Below are positions 10,026 through 18,695 of a stretch of 64,000 bases of DNA, in pieces. This DNA comes from Pseudomonas putida (GTDB lineage: Bacteria > Pseudomonadota > Gammaproteobacteria > Pseudomonadales > Pseudomonadaceae). The stretch lies in assembly GCA_041071465.1 (NCBI GenBank), contig CP163498.1, positions 5,102,001 through 5,166,000 on the forward strand, read 5' to 3'. The stretch's first letter is position 1. Each line of letters begins with the position of its first letter. A program made the translations under genes and the position numbers. A model generated the notes under the pieces. The model saw only the letters and a program-made list of their open reading frames with translations, did not search any database and was not told where the DNA came from.

Positions 10026-11309
10026 ATGTCTTCTCAACAAAAACTGTCTGTATCGCCCCGCACCCAGCACGTTTCCAATGGCGTTGCAGTCGCTCACCCC
10101 ATCACCGTGAGCCGTGCGGCAGGTGCTTACCTGTGGGATGACCAGGGTAAGAAGTACCTGGACTTCGTAGGTGGTATCGGCGTACTGAACGTCGGTCACA
10201 ATCACCCACGTGTCGTCGAAGCGGTACGCAAGCAGTTAGACACCTTCTCGCACATCTGCTTCCAGGTTGCCGCCTACGATCAGTACACCGATCTGGCTGC
10301 CAAGCTGAATAATCTGGTGGGCGGCCCGGAGCACTATAAGTCAGTGTTCCTGACCACTGGTGCTGAAGCTGTTGAGAACGCGATCAAGATCGCTCGCGCC
10401 CATACCAACCGCCCTGGCGTGATTGCCTTCCGCGGTGGTTTCCATGGTCGCACCCTGATGGGGATGACCCTGACTGGCATGAGCCAGCCATATCGCCAGA
10501 ACTTCGGCCCTTACGCGCCGGACATCTACCATGCTCCGTACCCGAACGAGTACCGCGGTGTTACCACCGAGAAGGCACTCGCTGCTCTGCAAGAAGTCTT
10601 CGACACTCAGTGTGCTGCTGACCGTGTTGCGGCGATCATCATCGAGCCTGTTCAAGGTGACGGTGGTTTCATTCAAGCGCCGGTTGAATTCATGCGTGCT
10701 CTGCGCAAGAAAACCGAAGAACTGGGCATCGTTCTGATTTGCGACGAGATCCAGACTGGCTTCGGTCGTACTGGCAAAATGTTTGGCTTCGAGCACTCGG
10801 GCATCCAGCCTGACCTGGTAACTGTCGCCAAGAGCCTGGCCGGTGGTCTGCCCATCTCGGGTGTTGTAGGTCGTGCCGCAATTATGGATGCACCTCTGCC
10901 TGGTGGTCTGGGTGGTACCTACGGCGGTAACCCACTGGGCTGCGCAGCAGCACTGGAAGTCATCAAGATTTTCGAGTCCGAGAACCTGACCGAGCGCAGC
11001 CGCGCCATTGGTGCGCAGCTCCTGGAGGGCTTCAAGCCTCTGGAAGGTCGTTTCAAGGGCATTGGTCACGTACGTGCCACCGGCGCCATGGCCGCCGTAG
11101 AGTTCGTTACCGATCGCGATACCAAAGAGCCCGATGCCGCCACTGCCCAGCGCGTGATTGATGCTGCCCGTGAAGAAGGTCTGCTGGTCATCAAGTGTGG
11201 CGTCTACCGTAACGTCGTTCGCTTCATCTGCCCTCTGGTGATTTCCGAGCAGGATGTTGCTGAGGCGCTGGGTATGTTTGAGCGTGCGCTGGTTGCCGCC
11301 AAGGCCTGA
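10026..11309 (+). CDS. gabT: 4-aminobutyrate aminotransferase
   Basis: This is a PLP-dependent class III aminotransferase of 427 aa, the usual GabT length. It transfers the amino group of 4-aminobutyrate (often also 5-aminovalerate) to 2-oxoglutarate, giving a semialdehyde. [18 protein letters not shown] is the PLP phosphate-binding region, FRGGFHGRT follows, [13 protein letters not shown] carries the PLP-pyridine aspartate, and [14 protein letters not shown] holds the Schiff-base lysine near residue 270. ATG 10026 has AAAGGTG upstream; an in-frame GTG at 10017 overlaps that ribosome-binding site and is less likely. The aldehyde dehydrogenase at 17136 could oxidise the product. Confidence 0.93.
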   Translation: MSSQQKLSVSPRTQHVSNGVAVAHPITVSRAAGAYLWDDQGKKYLDFVGGIGVLNVGHNHPRVVEAVRKQLDTFSHICFQVAAYDQYTDLAAKLNNLVGGPEHYKSVFLTTGAEAVENAIKIARAHTNRPGVIAFRGGFHGRTLMGMTLTGMSQPYRQNFGPYAPDIYHAPYPNEYRGVTTEKALAALQEVFDTQCAADRVAAIIIEPVQGDGGFIQAPVEFMRALRKKTEELGIVLICDEIQTGFGRTGKMFGFEHSGIQPDLVTVAKSLAGGLPISGVVGRAAIMDAPLPGGLGGTYGGNPLGCAAALEVIKIFESENLTERSRAIGAQLLEGFKPLEGRFKGIGHVRATGAMAAVEFVTDRDTKEPDAATAQRVIDAAREEGLLVIKCGVYRNVVRFICPLVISEQDVAEALGMFERALVAAKA

Positions 11310-11355
11310 GCCTGACGGTCTATCGTTTTAGCACCGCAATTATTCTGGAGTGGTT

Positions 11356-11685
11356 ATGACCCCGTTTGAAGCGTTCAATGAGGTTGATATTCGTGTCGGC
11401 GAAGTCGTGCGAGTAGAGCTCAATGAAAAAGCAAACAAGCCAGCTTATAAGTTCTGGATCAATTTTGGTGAGCTGGGTGAGAAGACCACCAGCGCTCAGT
11501 ACACCAAGCTCTACAGCCCCGAAGAACTTGTCGGTAAGCAGGTCGTTTGCGCCGTCAATCTGGGCTCAAGGAAGATTGCAGGCTTCACCTCCGAGGTGTT
11601 GATGCTGGGCGTAGACCGTGAGCCAGGTGAAGTCGTTTACCTGACCACCGAGCGCGCGGTAACCCTCGGAAGCAAAATTTTCTAA
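11356..11685 (+). CDS. csaA: CsaA-type tRNA-binding-domain protein
   Basis: This 109-aa protein consists of a single OB-fold EMAP II/tRNA-binding domain. DIRVGEVVRVE at the N-terminus and VCAVNLGSRKIAGFTSEVLMLG near residues 63-84 are the CsaA/MetRS-C hallmark. CsaA has been described as a chaperone or tRNA-binding dimer. ATG 11356 follows CTGGAG by six bases; GTG 11350 overlaps the ribosome-binding site. It lies 46 bases after gabT on the same strand and may be co-transcribed, although a metabolic link is unclear. Confidence 0.88.
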   Translation: MTPFEAFNEVDIRVGEVVRVELNEKANKPAYKFWINFGELGEKTTSAQYTKLYSPEELVGKQVVCAVNLGSRKIAGFTSEVLMLGVDREPGEVVYLTTERAVTLGSKIF

Positions 11686-11753
11686 CCCCTGGTCGCCGCG
11701 CTTGCGTGTGGCGACTGACCCAAAACAAGTAAACCTAAAAGTAGGATACCAAG

Positions 11754-12476
11754 ATGCAACTGACCGACTTCAAAGCGCTGACCTTCGACTGCTACGGCAC
11801 CCTGATCGACTGGGAAACCGGCATCGTCAACGCACTGCAACCTCTGGCCAAGCGCACTGGCAAGACCTTCACTTCCGACGAACTGCTGGAAGTGTTTGGC
11901 CGCAACGAGTCGCCTCAGCAAACTGAAACCCCGGGTGCTCTGTACCAGGACATCCTGCGTGCCGTTTATGACCGTATCGCCAAAGAGTGGGGCCTGGAAC
12001 CTGACGCTGCCGAACGTGAAGAATTCGGTACTTCGGTCAAGAACTGGCCTGCCTTCCCAGATACCGTTGAAGCGCTGCAGTACCTGAAAAAGCACTACAA
12101 GCTGGTCATTCTGTCGAACATCGACCGCAACGAGTTCAAGCTGAGCAACGCTAAACTGGGCGTTGAGTTCGACCACATCATCACCGCGCAGGACGTTGGT
12201 TCGTACAAGCCGAACCCGAACAACTTCACCTACATGATCGACGCTCTCGCTAAGGCCGGCATCGAGAAGAAAGACATTCTGCACACCGCAGAAAGCCTGT
12301 ACCACGACCACATCCCTGCCAACGACGCTGGCCTGGTTTCGGCCTGGATTTACCGTCGCCACGGTAAAGAAGGTTATGGCGCTACCCACGTACCGTCGCG
12401 CATGCCGAATGTGGACTTCCGCTTCAACAGCATGGGCGAAATGGCCGAAGCGCATAAGCAAGCGCTGAAGGGCTAA
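11754..12476 (+). CDS. HAD-superfamily hydrolase, haloacid-dehalogenase type II-like
   Basis: This 240-aa cytoplasmic protein has a complete HAD core. The nucleophile motif is [10 protein letters not shown] (Asp at about residue 12), motif II is ILSNID (about residue 119), motif III includes SYKPNP, and [17 protein letters not shown] supplies the late acidic/asparagine motif. It resembles type II (S)-2-haloacid dehalogenases, but the same fold includes phosphatases, so the substrate is unproven. AGGAT lies seven bases before ATG 11754. Its strongly biased codons suggest a well-expressed gene. A clear terminator follows immediately. Confidence 0.85.
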
Positions 12477-12484
12477 GTCCATTG

Positions 12485-12513
12485 CCGGCAGCCTCAGGGC
12501 TGCCGGTTTTTTT
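12485..12513 (+). terminator. rho-independent terminator after HAD gene
   Basis: CCGGCAGCC (12485-12493), loop TCAG, GGCTGCCGG (12498-12506), then seven Ts. The stem is a perfect 9 bp. Confidence 0.92.
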
Positions 12514-12538
12514 ATCCGTCGTGCGGAATCTGGCTGTT

Positions 12539-13390
12539 ATGAGCGCTCTAGAGACTTCAACCGTTAAATCAAATTCCGCGATGATCCCTGCTGTTCTGGC
12601 GGTGATCATATGGAGCACGCTTGCTGTCAGCGTCACATTTTGCAGCGACGTCTCTCCTATGTTTATTACGGGTGCCGCGCTATTCATTGGCGGAGTAATT
12701 GGCTTGCCGTGGATCAAGCTCTGGCGCATGCCGCGGCGGCTTTTTGTGTGGGGCACGCTTTGCATGCTTGCCTATCACCTTATTTATTTTTATGCGCTCC
12801 AGCTGGCTGATCCTATCGGCGTGAGCCTGCTGCACTATCTGTGGCCTGTGCTGATAGTTGTATTGGCACCGTTGTTTGTTTCCACTGGGAAGCTGACGGC
12901 CAAGTCAATACTGGCTGGTGCTATTGGCTTCGCGGGTGCCATCATCAGCTGCAACCCAGATCATGCCGTAGGTGCAGGCAGTTGGCTGGGGTACCTCCTC
13001 GCGTTCGTGTCAGCAATTCTCTGGGCTGTGTACTCTTTGCTGGCAAAGCAATATCCGAATGTAAAAAGCGTGTCTGTCGGTCTTTTCTGCATTGTTTCTG
13101 GCGCAGTTTGCTTGGCATTGTATCGAGCGGGTGCTGACTGGCCCTCGCTCACCACGAGCGAGTTTTGGGCGATTCTGTACATGGGCATTGGGCCGATGGG
13201 AGGAGCGTTTTATGTCTGGGATCATGCGATGAAGAAAGCTTGCCATGAGCAAGTTGCTGTTCTCAGTTACGCTACGCCTGTTCTTTCTACTGCCTTCCTG
13301 GCGCTTTACCTCCAGGTTGGCATGCAATGGTATATCTGGGTCGGAGCAGCTCTGGTAGTTTGCTCAATGATCATGTCTAAAAAGGCATAA
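12539..13390 (+). CDS. EamA-family DMT transporter
   Basis: This is an inner-membrane drug/metabolite transporter of 283 aa with about ten helices in two EamA halves (AVIIWSTLAVS near the start, AFVSAILWAVYSLLAKQ at the second half). EamA proteins generally export amino acids or other metabolites. I placed the start at ATG 12539; an upstream in-frame ATG at 12482 would put the start codon in the terminator of the preceding gene. Reads downstream of a terminator, so it has its own promoter. The substrate is unknown. Confidence 0.82.
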   Translation: MSALETSTVKSNSAMIPAVLAVIIWSTLAVSVTFCSDVSPMFITGAALFIGGVIGLPWIKLWRMPRRLFVWGTLCMLAYHLIYFYALQLADPIGVSLLHYLWPVLIVVLAPLFVSTGKLTAKSILAGAIGFAGAIISCNPDHAVGAGSWLGYLLAFVSAILWAVYSLLAKQYPNVKSVSVGLFCIVSGAVCLALYRAGADWPSLTTSEFWAILYMGIGPMGGAFYVWDHAMKKACHEQVAVLSYATPVLSTAFLALYLQVGMQWYIWVGAALVVCSMIMSKKA

Positions 13391-13475
13391 TCAGCGTTCA
13401 CGATTTAAGTTTCGCTCAGCCGGTAGATGAATTGAAATGGTCACTCGATTCTGGTCTCTACCGTCGTTGTACGTT

Positions 13476-13500
13476 GCCCCCTCACACTGGGGGCTTTTTT
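13476..13500 (+). terminator. rho-independent terminator after EamA gene
   Basis: GCCCCC (13476-13481) and GGGGGC (13489-13494) form a 6-bp stem with a 7-base loop followed by six Ts. Confidence 0.85.
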
Positions 13501-13613
13501 ATGGGGATCGTATTCATACAGGGGAGGGAGATGAGCGGCTCGAAAAAATCGGAAAAGCATTGATTAGGCCTGTGAGTAACTCTGCGAAATTAAAATAAAC
13601 AGAGGTTTTTAAG

Positions 13614-15023
13614 ATGGATGTTACAAGTACTAATTTAGATGAAGACAGTAAGGCGAGGGGTAGTCTGAAGGCTGGGCTGAAATCACGCCATCTGACAATG
13701 ATGTCCATCGCTGGAGTTATCGGTGGATCCTTGTTTGTTGGATCGGGAAGCGTGATTCACAGCGCAGGCCCGGCGGCGGTGCTGGCTTTTCTGGTAGGCG
13801 GTATCCTCATGATGCTGATCATGCGGATGCTTGGGGAAATGGCCACTTCATCTCCTGACTCTGGATCATTTTCCACCTACGCTGATCGAGCAATTGGGCG
13901 CTGGGCCGGTTTTACAATCGGTTGGCTTTACTGGGGTTACTGGGTAAGCCTGATGGCTTGGGAGGCCTATGTAGCCGGTAAGATCCTGCACGGATGGTTC
14001 CCTGGTGTGAGTGTCAACGTGTTTGTCCTGGCGGTGACCCTTGGGCTGATCAGCATCAATTTCTTCAACGTGAAGAACTACGGCGAATTCGAGTTCTGGT
14101 TCGCTCTGATCAAGGTTGTGGCGATCGTATGCTTCCTGGTGGTCTGCTGTCTGGCTGTCATGAATATCTGGACTGCGGGAGAGGTGAAGGGCATCACAAA
14201 CTTGACCGCACACGGCTTTGTACCCAACGGAATAGAGCCGGTCGTGGGTGCCATGCTGGGCGTTATGTTCGCTTTCCTCGGAGCGGAAATCGCGACGATC
14301 GCGGCATCGGAATCGCAGAATCCTTCTCAGCAAATCATCAAAACCACTAAATCGGTGGTGTGGCGGGTTGGTCTGTTTTATGTGGGATCGATTTTCCTAA
14401 TCGTGTGCTTGGTGCCATGGAATGACCCAATGCTCGGCGAATCCGGTTATGGCTCTTACCGTCGTACCCTCGAGCTGCTGGGCGTTCCTGGCGCCGAGCT
14501 GTTGATGAATTTCGTTGTACTGACCTCTGTCAGTAGCTGCCTGATTTCTGCCCACTACACCGCGTCGCGGATGCTCTTCTCCTTGGCAACCCGTGGTGAC
14601 GCTCCGTCGATCTTCAAGGTCATCAAGCCGGAGACCGGCATACCTGTGTACGCCATCATTGGTTCATGTGCCGTTGCGGTGGTGCTGGCACTGATCAATT
14701 TCAGTGAGACCCTGCGTCCTAAAGACGTACTGGACACCCTCATGAATATGACAGGAACCATCGCACTGTTGGTGTATTTGGTAATCGCATGCTCCCAACT
14801 CAAGATGCGCCGCAAGCTCGATCAAGTTGGTCGGGACATCCCCCTCAGGATGTGGCTCTATCCTTGGCTGACGTGGGGGGTGATCGTCTTTATTGTCGTA
14901 TGTCTTGCGGCTATGTCATTCATGCCTGAGTATCAGGTGTTGGTTGTATCGACAGGTGGGGCAGGGGTGGCGTTGGCCCTGATCGGTATGCTTCATCAGG
15001 CGCGACGTGCCCGGCGTAGCTGA
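13614..15023 (+). CDS. second GabP-like APC amino acid permease
   Basis: This 469-aa inner-membrane permease is a clear paralogue of the one at 8352. It shares MMSIAGVIGGSLFVGSG, LIMRMLGEMATSSPDSGSFS, YGEFEFWFALIKVVAIVCF and TASRMLFSLATRGDAPSIF. In helix 1 the motif reads GGSLFVG instead of the GAGLFVG of the first copy, and helix 3 reads WGYWVSLMAWEAY instead of WWFWVLVIPLEAI, so the two probably differ in substrate. CAGAGG lies eight bases before ATG 13614, and a strong terminator follows. Import of another omega-amino acid is an inference from the neighbours. Confidence 0.85.
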   Translation: MDVTSTNLDEDSKARGSLKAGLKSRHLTMMSIAGVIGGSLFVGSGSVIHSAGPAAVLAFLVGGILMMLIMRMLGEMATSSPDSGSFSTYADRAIGRWAGFTIGWLYWGYWVSLMAWEAYVAGKILHGWFPGVSVNVFVLAVTLGLISINFFNVKNYGEFEFWFALIKVVAIVCFLVVCCLAVMNIWTAGEVKGITNLTAHGFVPNGIEPVVGAMLGVMFAFLGAEIATIAASESQNPSQQIIKTTKSVVWRVGLFYVGSIFLIVCLVPWNDPMLGESGYGSYRRTLELLGVPGAELLMNFVVLTSVSSCLISAHYTASRMLFSLATRGDAPSIFKVIKPETGIPVYAIIGSCAVAVVLALINFSETLRPKDVLDTLMNMTGTIALLVYLVIACSQLKMRRKLDQVGRDIPLRMWLYPWLTWGVIVFIVVCLAAMSFMPEYQVLVVSTGGAGVALALIGMLHQARRARRS

Positions 15024-15096
15024 AGGTTTCTTTGGTCAGCAGGGTTGCTCCCATCGACCAGCACTACACTGCTGTGACAGATTGCGTAACCAGACT

Positions 15097-15134
15097 TGCC
15101 CCCTCTCTATCATGGAAGTGAGAGGGGGCATTTT
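15097..15134 (+). terminator. rho-independent terminator after second permease
   Basis: TGCCCCCTCTC (15097-15107) pairs perfectly with GAGAGGGGGCA (15120-15130), followed by TTTT. Confidence 0.85.
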
Positions 15135-15259
15135 CCTGTCTACTCAGCAAGTACAAACCATCGCCGAAACGGTGATGTCAGATGTCGGTTTCTCAATGTT
15201 AGGGCGTGAGTATCAGTCGAAAAGGGCAAGAGGAAACACGATTTTCGGAGTGATCTTAT

Positions 15260-16216
15260 TCAGGCTGCACTTGCAGGCCGAATCGCTGTATCGGCTTGCT
15301 TTTCGGGCTGCACTAAGATGTATAGATAACTTACAATCAGGGCTGCGCCAACCCAGCCCATTAGTGGAAGCTGTTCGCGCACGATCATCGCGGCTAAGAC
15401 TGCCGCCACCACAGGTTCAATCAGCGATAGCGTTGTAGCAGTGCTTGCTGCGATTCTGGCGAGGCCTTTGCCAAATAGGACGTATCCGAGCCCCATCGGG
15501 ATGAGGATCATGTATAAGCCCACAGCCGCGTTCGTCCAGCTTTCTACCAAGGGAGCCCCCGTCACTAGCAGCACCGGCAGCAAGACAAGTCCTCCTAAGC
15601 CAAAGGTGGTGCCCATGGCCGCGTCTGATGAGATGCCGTGCTGGATAAGCCGGTGAGCTGTCCAGGAATAGAGCGCATAGGTCGTGCCGGCGACGAGCCC
15701 CAATAGAATTCCAAACAGACTGCGAACTCCCGACTCGCCAATGGCATCGTCGGAGTGGCCGTGTGCCTTGGCCATGCACAGCAAAATAGTGCCCAGAAGG
15801 CCGAGTGTTGCGCCGAGAGCCCAGCGCCTGGAGAGGGGTTTGCAGTCAAACATTCGTTCGATCACCGCGCTCAGCAGCGGTGCGGAACCAATGGTGACCA
15901 CAGTGCCAATGGTTACGCCTGCGAGGTGCATCGAGGTGTAGAAGGCGAGGGGGTAAATAGCTACCGCCGCCGCGCCAATGAAGACGTAAGCGCACTGGGC
16001 GCTGAGTTTGGCCCAATCAGCAGCAATGGGCCGCAGGGCAATTACCATCTGCAGCAGGCCGCCCAGTCCCATCGCCGCAGCACCAATCGCCAGAGGGCTG
16101 ACACTGGGGGCAAAGGTCGCAGCGGTACCGGTTGTTCCCCAGAGCACAGATGCCACCAGGACAAAAATGACACCAACAGTCCTATTCTTGGCGGCTGATA
16201 ATGCGTGCCCGGTCAT
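15260..16216 (-). CDS. EamA-family transporter under TetR control
   Basis: This 318-aa ten-helix DMT protein has two EamA repeats (VASVLWGTTGTAATFAP at the start and GLVAGTTYALYSWTAH in the second half). Its ATG (16214-16216) overlaps the TGA of the tetR-like gene by the ATGA arrangement, so the two genes are translationally coupled. The pairing of a TetR repressor and an exporter suggests efflux of a toxic compound or metabolite, induced by the regulator's ligand. The exported compound is not predictable. Confidence 0.85.
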   Translation of the reverse strand: MTGHALSAAKNRTVGVIFVLVASVLWGTTGTAATFAPSVSPLAIGAAAMGLGGLLQMVIALRPIAADWAKLSAQCAYVFIGAAAVAIYPLAFYTSMHLAGVTIGTVVTIGSAPLLSAVIERMFDCKPLSRRWALGATLGLLGTILLCMAKAHGHSDDAIGESGVRSLFGILLGLVAGTTYALYSWTAHRLIQHGISSDAAMGTTFGLGGLVLLPVLLVTGAPLVESWTNAAVGLYMILIPMGLGYVLFGKGLARIAASTATTLSLIEPVVAAVLAAMIVREQLPLMGWVGAALIVSYLYILVQPEKQADTAIRPASAA

Positions 16217-16794
16217 ACCGCCTCCAGAATCGAGGCAGCTATTCGCCGCGCTTGTTGTACTCGTGCATCGTTTCCTTCAAGGCCTGCACGGGACATCGAG
16301 CCCTCGAGAAGAAACGACAGGTGAGACGCGATGTCATCGATCGCCTGTGTGTCGGTAATCCCCATCTCGGCCAAGTGCAGCTGCATCAACTGCTCGACAT
16401 GCTCTTTGTGGCGCTTTACTGCGGTGCGACCAACATCGCCGACAGGGAGTTCTGCCGCTGCATTGAGCAGGCCGCATCCGCGGAAGCCGCGCTCGTAGGC
16501 GCAGTTTGCGTGGTCGGCGTATGCGTCGAATACCGCGAGAATTCTGTCGCGAGGGGTTTGCGCGTTCTGGATCCGGGCGTCATAAAGCGCTAACCATTCG
16601 GCGTGCCTGGCTTCGATGAAGGCTGCGACCAGGTCGGCTTTGGAGGAGAAGTTGTTGTACAGGCTCATCTTGGCGACACCGGCCTTGGCCGTAATTGTGT
16701 CGATACCAGTAGCAGTGATTCCGTCGTTGTAGAACAGCGTTGCTGCAGCTTCGAGAAGGCGGTCTCTCGCAGCTTTTTGCTTGAGGGGTGGCAA
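16213..16794 (-). CDS. TetR-family transcriptional repressor
   Basis: This 193-aa protein has the TetR N-terminal HTH: LLEAAATLFYNDGITATGID, then ITAKAGVAKMSLYNNFSSKA. The remainder is the ligand-binding helical domain, with FRGCGLLNAAAEL typical of the QacR/TetR_C class. The start is taken as TTG 16794, eight bases after GGAG; the ATG at 16799 is in another frame. A perfect 9-bp palindrome 17-36 bases upstream is its likely autoregulatory operator. It is the first gene of a two-gene operon with the EamA transporter. Confidence 0.85.
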   Translation of the reverse strand: MPPLKQKAARDRLLEAAATLFYNDGITATGIDTITAKAGVAKMSLYNNFSSKADLVAAFIEARHAEWLALYDARIQNAQTPRDRILAVFDAYADHANCAYERGFRGCGLLNAAAELPVGDVGRTAVKRHKEHVEQLMQLHLAEMGITDTQAIDDIASHLSFLLEGSMSRAGLEGNDARVQQARRIAASILEAV

Positions 16795-16810
16795 ATCATG
16801 GACTCCAAAT

Positions 16811-16830
16811 TAGGTAGACCAGTCTACCTA
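16811..16830. promoter_or_regulatory. TetR-type operator palindrome
   Basis: TAGGTAGACCAGTCTACCTA is a perfect inverted repeat (9-bp arms, central CA) immediately upstream of the tetR-like gene. The TAGAC...GTCTA core is of the kind bound by TetR/NemR-type repressors. Autoregulation is inferred. Confidence 0.8.
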
Positions 16831-16949
16831 TTTTCGAGGCCCTGTACACGGCGACCAGACGAGCAGTCCTTGGCGTTCTCTCAGCCAGTCAACGCTACTC
16901 GAGCAAAGCGGTAAGCATTTTCGCAGCGGTGGCTCTGATTCATGACCTG

Positions 16950-17025
16950 CTATTTCGGGTGCTTAATTTGACCCAATTCATCCTATTTCGGGTAGGTGGA
17001 TGGTAAGCAGCTCGTTGAATAGGAT
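16950..17025. promoter_or_regulatory. repeated CTATTTCGGGT and AATAGGAT sites before ALDH gene
   Basis: CTATTTCGGGT occurs at about 16950 and again inside TCCTATTTCGGGTAGG (from 16981), roughly 33 bases apart. AATAGGAT (17018-17025) is an inverted copy of the half-site. These match the TCCTAT/ATAGGA elements before gabT and the two left-hand units. Confidence 0.5.
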
Positions 17026-17135
17026 GGTCATCAGAACAATGGCTGAAGCTGCACTGCGTGAACCTCATGGTTAGTGAGTGAACTCCAAGGCTTTTGAGGC
17101 GTGGGTAGTTTCTATTAGATTCGTGTGAGGGTTTT

Positions 17136-18611
17136 ATGAGCTTCGAATTGCAGCGCAAAGAACTGATGGCAACCAAGAACTTCATCGGCGGTGAATGGCA
17201 GGACGCAGTTGCGGGGGCAACCATTTCGGTCAACAACCCAGCCACCGGCGAACGTGTTGCCCTGGTACCAAATGGTGACGCTACGGATGCCAAGGCCGCC
17301 GTTGATGCAGCTGCTCAGGCTTTCGAAGCCTGGCGCGCCACGCCTGCCAAGCAGCGCGCTGTAATTCTCAAGCGCTGGAATGACCTGATCATGGCTTCTG
17401 CTGAAGATCTGGGTAAGATCATCTCCTCTGAGCAGGGTAAGCCGCTCTCTGAAGCGGTCGGTGAAATTGCTTACGCGGCGAGCTACGTTGAGTGGTTTGC
17501 CGAGGAGGCCACTCGCGCCAATGGCGACATCATTCCTCAGGCTGTCCGTGGCCGTAAAATGTCGGCTTACAAAGAGCCTGTGGGCATCGTCGCAGCCATT
17601 ACCCCCTGGAACTTCCCTGCTGCGATGATCGCAAGGAAGATCGCACCTGCATTGGCCGCAGGTTGCACTGTCGTCTGCAAGCCTGCGGCAGAGACGCCAC
17701 TGACTGCCCTTGCCCTCGTGAAGCTGGCTGAAGAGGCAGGGGTGCCTGCAGGTGTCTTGAACATCGTCATCACCGCTTCCTCGAAGGAAGTCGCGGATGT
17801 GTGGCTCGACGATGCGCGTGTTCGCAAAATCACATTTACCGGCTCGACTCCAGTAGGTAAGCACCTTGCCCACGAGTCTTCCCGCACCTTGAAGAAGCTG
17901 GCGCTGGAACTAGGTGGTAACGCTCCGTTTATCGTCTTTGATGATGCAGACATCGATGCGGCAGTCGAAGGTTTGATGGTCGCGAAATTCCGCAACGGTG
18001 GCCAGACCTGCGTTTGCCCTAACCGCGTTTATGTGCAGTCCAAGGTCTACGGCACCTTCCTGGAAAAGCTCACCGCACGCGTGTCGGCTTTGGTTGTGGG
18101 CCCGGCTAGCAATCCCGCTTCGCAGATTGGCCCCATGATCAACGCCAAGGCTATCAACAAGATCGAGGAACATGTGAGCGACGCGGTCGCGCGAGGCGCG
18201 CGCGTACTGACGGGTGGCCAGCGTCTCTTCACTGAGCAGCGTGCAGAGTCCACCTACTACGCTCCCACTGTCTTGGCAGATGTTGATCCTGCCGCTCGTT
18301 GCTTCCACGAAGAAACCTTTGGCCCTGTCGCACCTATCACCTCGTTCGAAACCGAGGCAGACGTCATCGAGATGGCCAATGACTCTCCGTTCGGCTTGGC
18401 CTCCTACTTCTACACCAACGACATGCGTCGGGTGCACCGCGTCACCGACGCCCTGGAGTGCGGCATTGTTGGCGTGAACGAAGGGGCGCTGGCTGCCGAA
18501 GCGGCCCCATTCGGCGGTGTGAAAGATTCTGGCTATGGCCGTGAGGGCTCTGTTCACGGGCTTGAAGAATACATGCACATCAAATACGTCTGCCAAGGCG
18601 GCCTGGACTAA
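17136..18611 (+). CDS. NAD(P)-dependent aldehyde dehydrogenase, succinate-semialdehyde-type
   Basis: This 491-aa cytosolic ALDH oxidises an aldehyde to an acid. AITPWNFPAAMIARKIAPAL is the cofactor-site motif, FTGSTPVGKHLA the Rossmann glycine, LELGGNAPFIVFDDAD carries the general-base glutamate and NGGQTCVCPNR holds the catalytic cysteine. The C-terminus APFGGVKDSGYGREG is typical of GabD-like enzymes. ATG 17136 follows GAGGG by four bases; ATG 17166 is an alternative that removes ten residues. With GabT and the class III aminotransferase just downstream, it likely oxidises succinate or glutarate semialdehyde or a homologue. Confidence 0.88.
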   Translation: MSFELQRKELMATKNFIGGEWQDAVAGATISVNNPATGERVALVPNGDATDAKAAVDAAAQAFEAWRATPAKQRAVILKRWNDLIMASAEDLGKIISSEQGKPLSEAVGEIAYAASYVEWFAEEATRANGDIIPQAVRGRKMSAYKEPVGIVAAITPWNFPAAMIARKIAPALAAGCTVVCKPAAETPLTALALVKLAEEAGVPAGVLNIVITASSKEVADVWLDDARVRKITFTGSTPVGKHLAHESSRTLKKLALELGGNAPFIVFDDADIDAAVEGLMVAKFRNGGQTCVCPNRVYVQSKVYGTFLEKLTARVSALVVGPASNPASQIGPMINAKAINKIEEHVSDAVARGARVLTGGQRLFTEQRAESTYYAPTVLADVDPAARCFHEETFGPVAPITSFETEADVIEMANDSPFGLASYFYTNDMRRVHRVTDALECGIVGVNEGALAAEAAPFGGVKDSGYGREGSVHGLEEYMHIKYVCQGGLD

Positions 18612-18638
18612 TCGCTTCTCTTTTGCTGGCTTCGCGCT

Positions 18639-18665
18639 CTGCACCTCTCGGCATTTGAGGTGCAG
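18639..18665 (+). other. intercistronic hairpin
   Basis: CTGCACCTC (18639-18647) pairs perfectly with GAGGTGCAG (18657-18665), with no T run. It may stabilise or partly attenuate the ALDH-aminotransferase transcript. Confidence 0.5.
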
Positions 18666-18695
18666 GGTCGAACCGACTTGTAGACCAGAGGTCGT

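Noticed and set aside
10341..11069. 242-aa open frame antisense to gabT
   Set aside because: It is a shadow of a strongly biased, conserved gene on the other strand and shows no ribosome-binding site or known motif.
12482..12538. start of the EamA gene at 12482
   Set aside because: It would place the start inside the terminator of the preceding gene; ATG 12539 is preferred.
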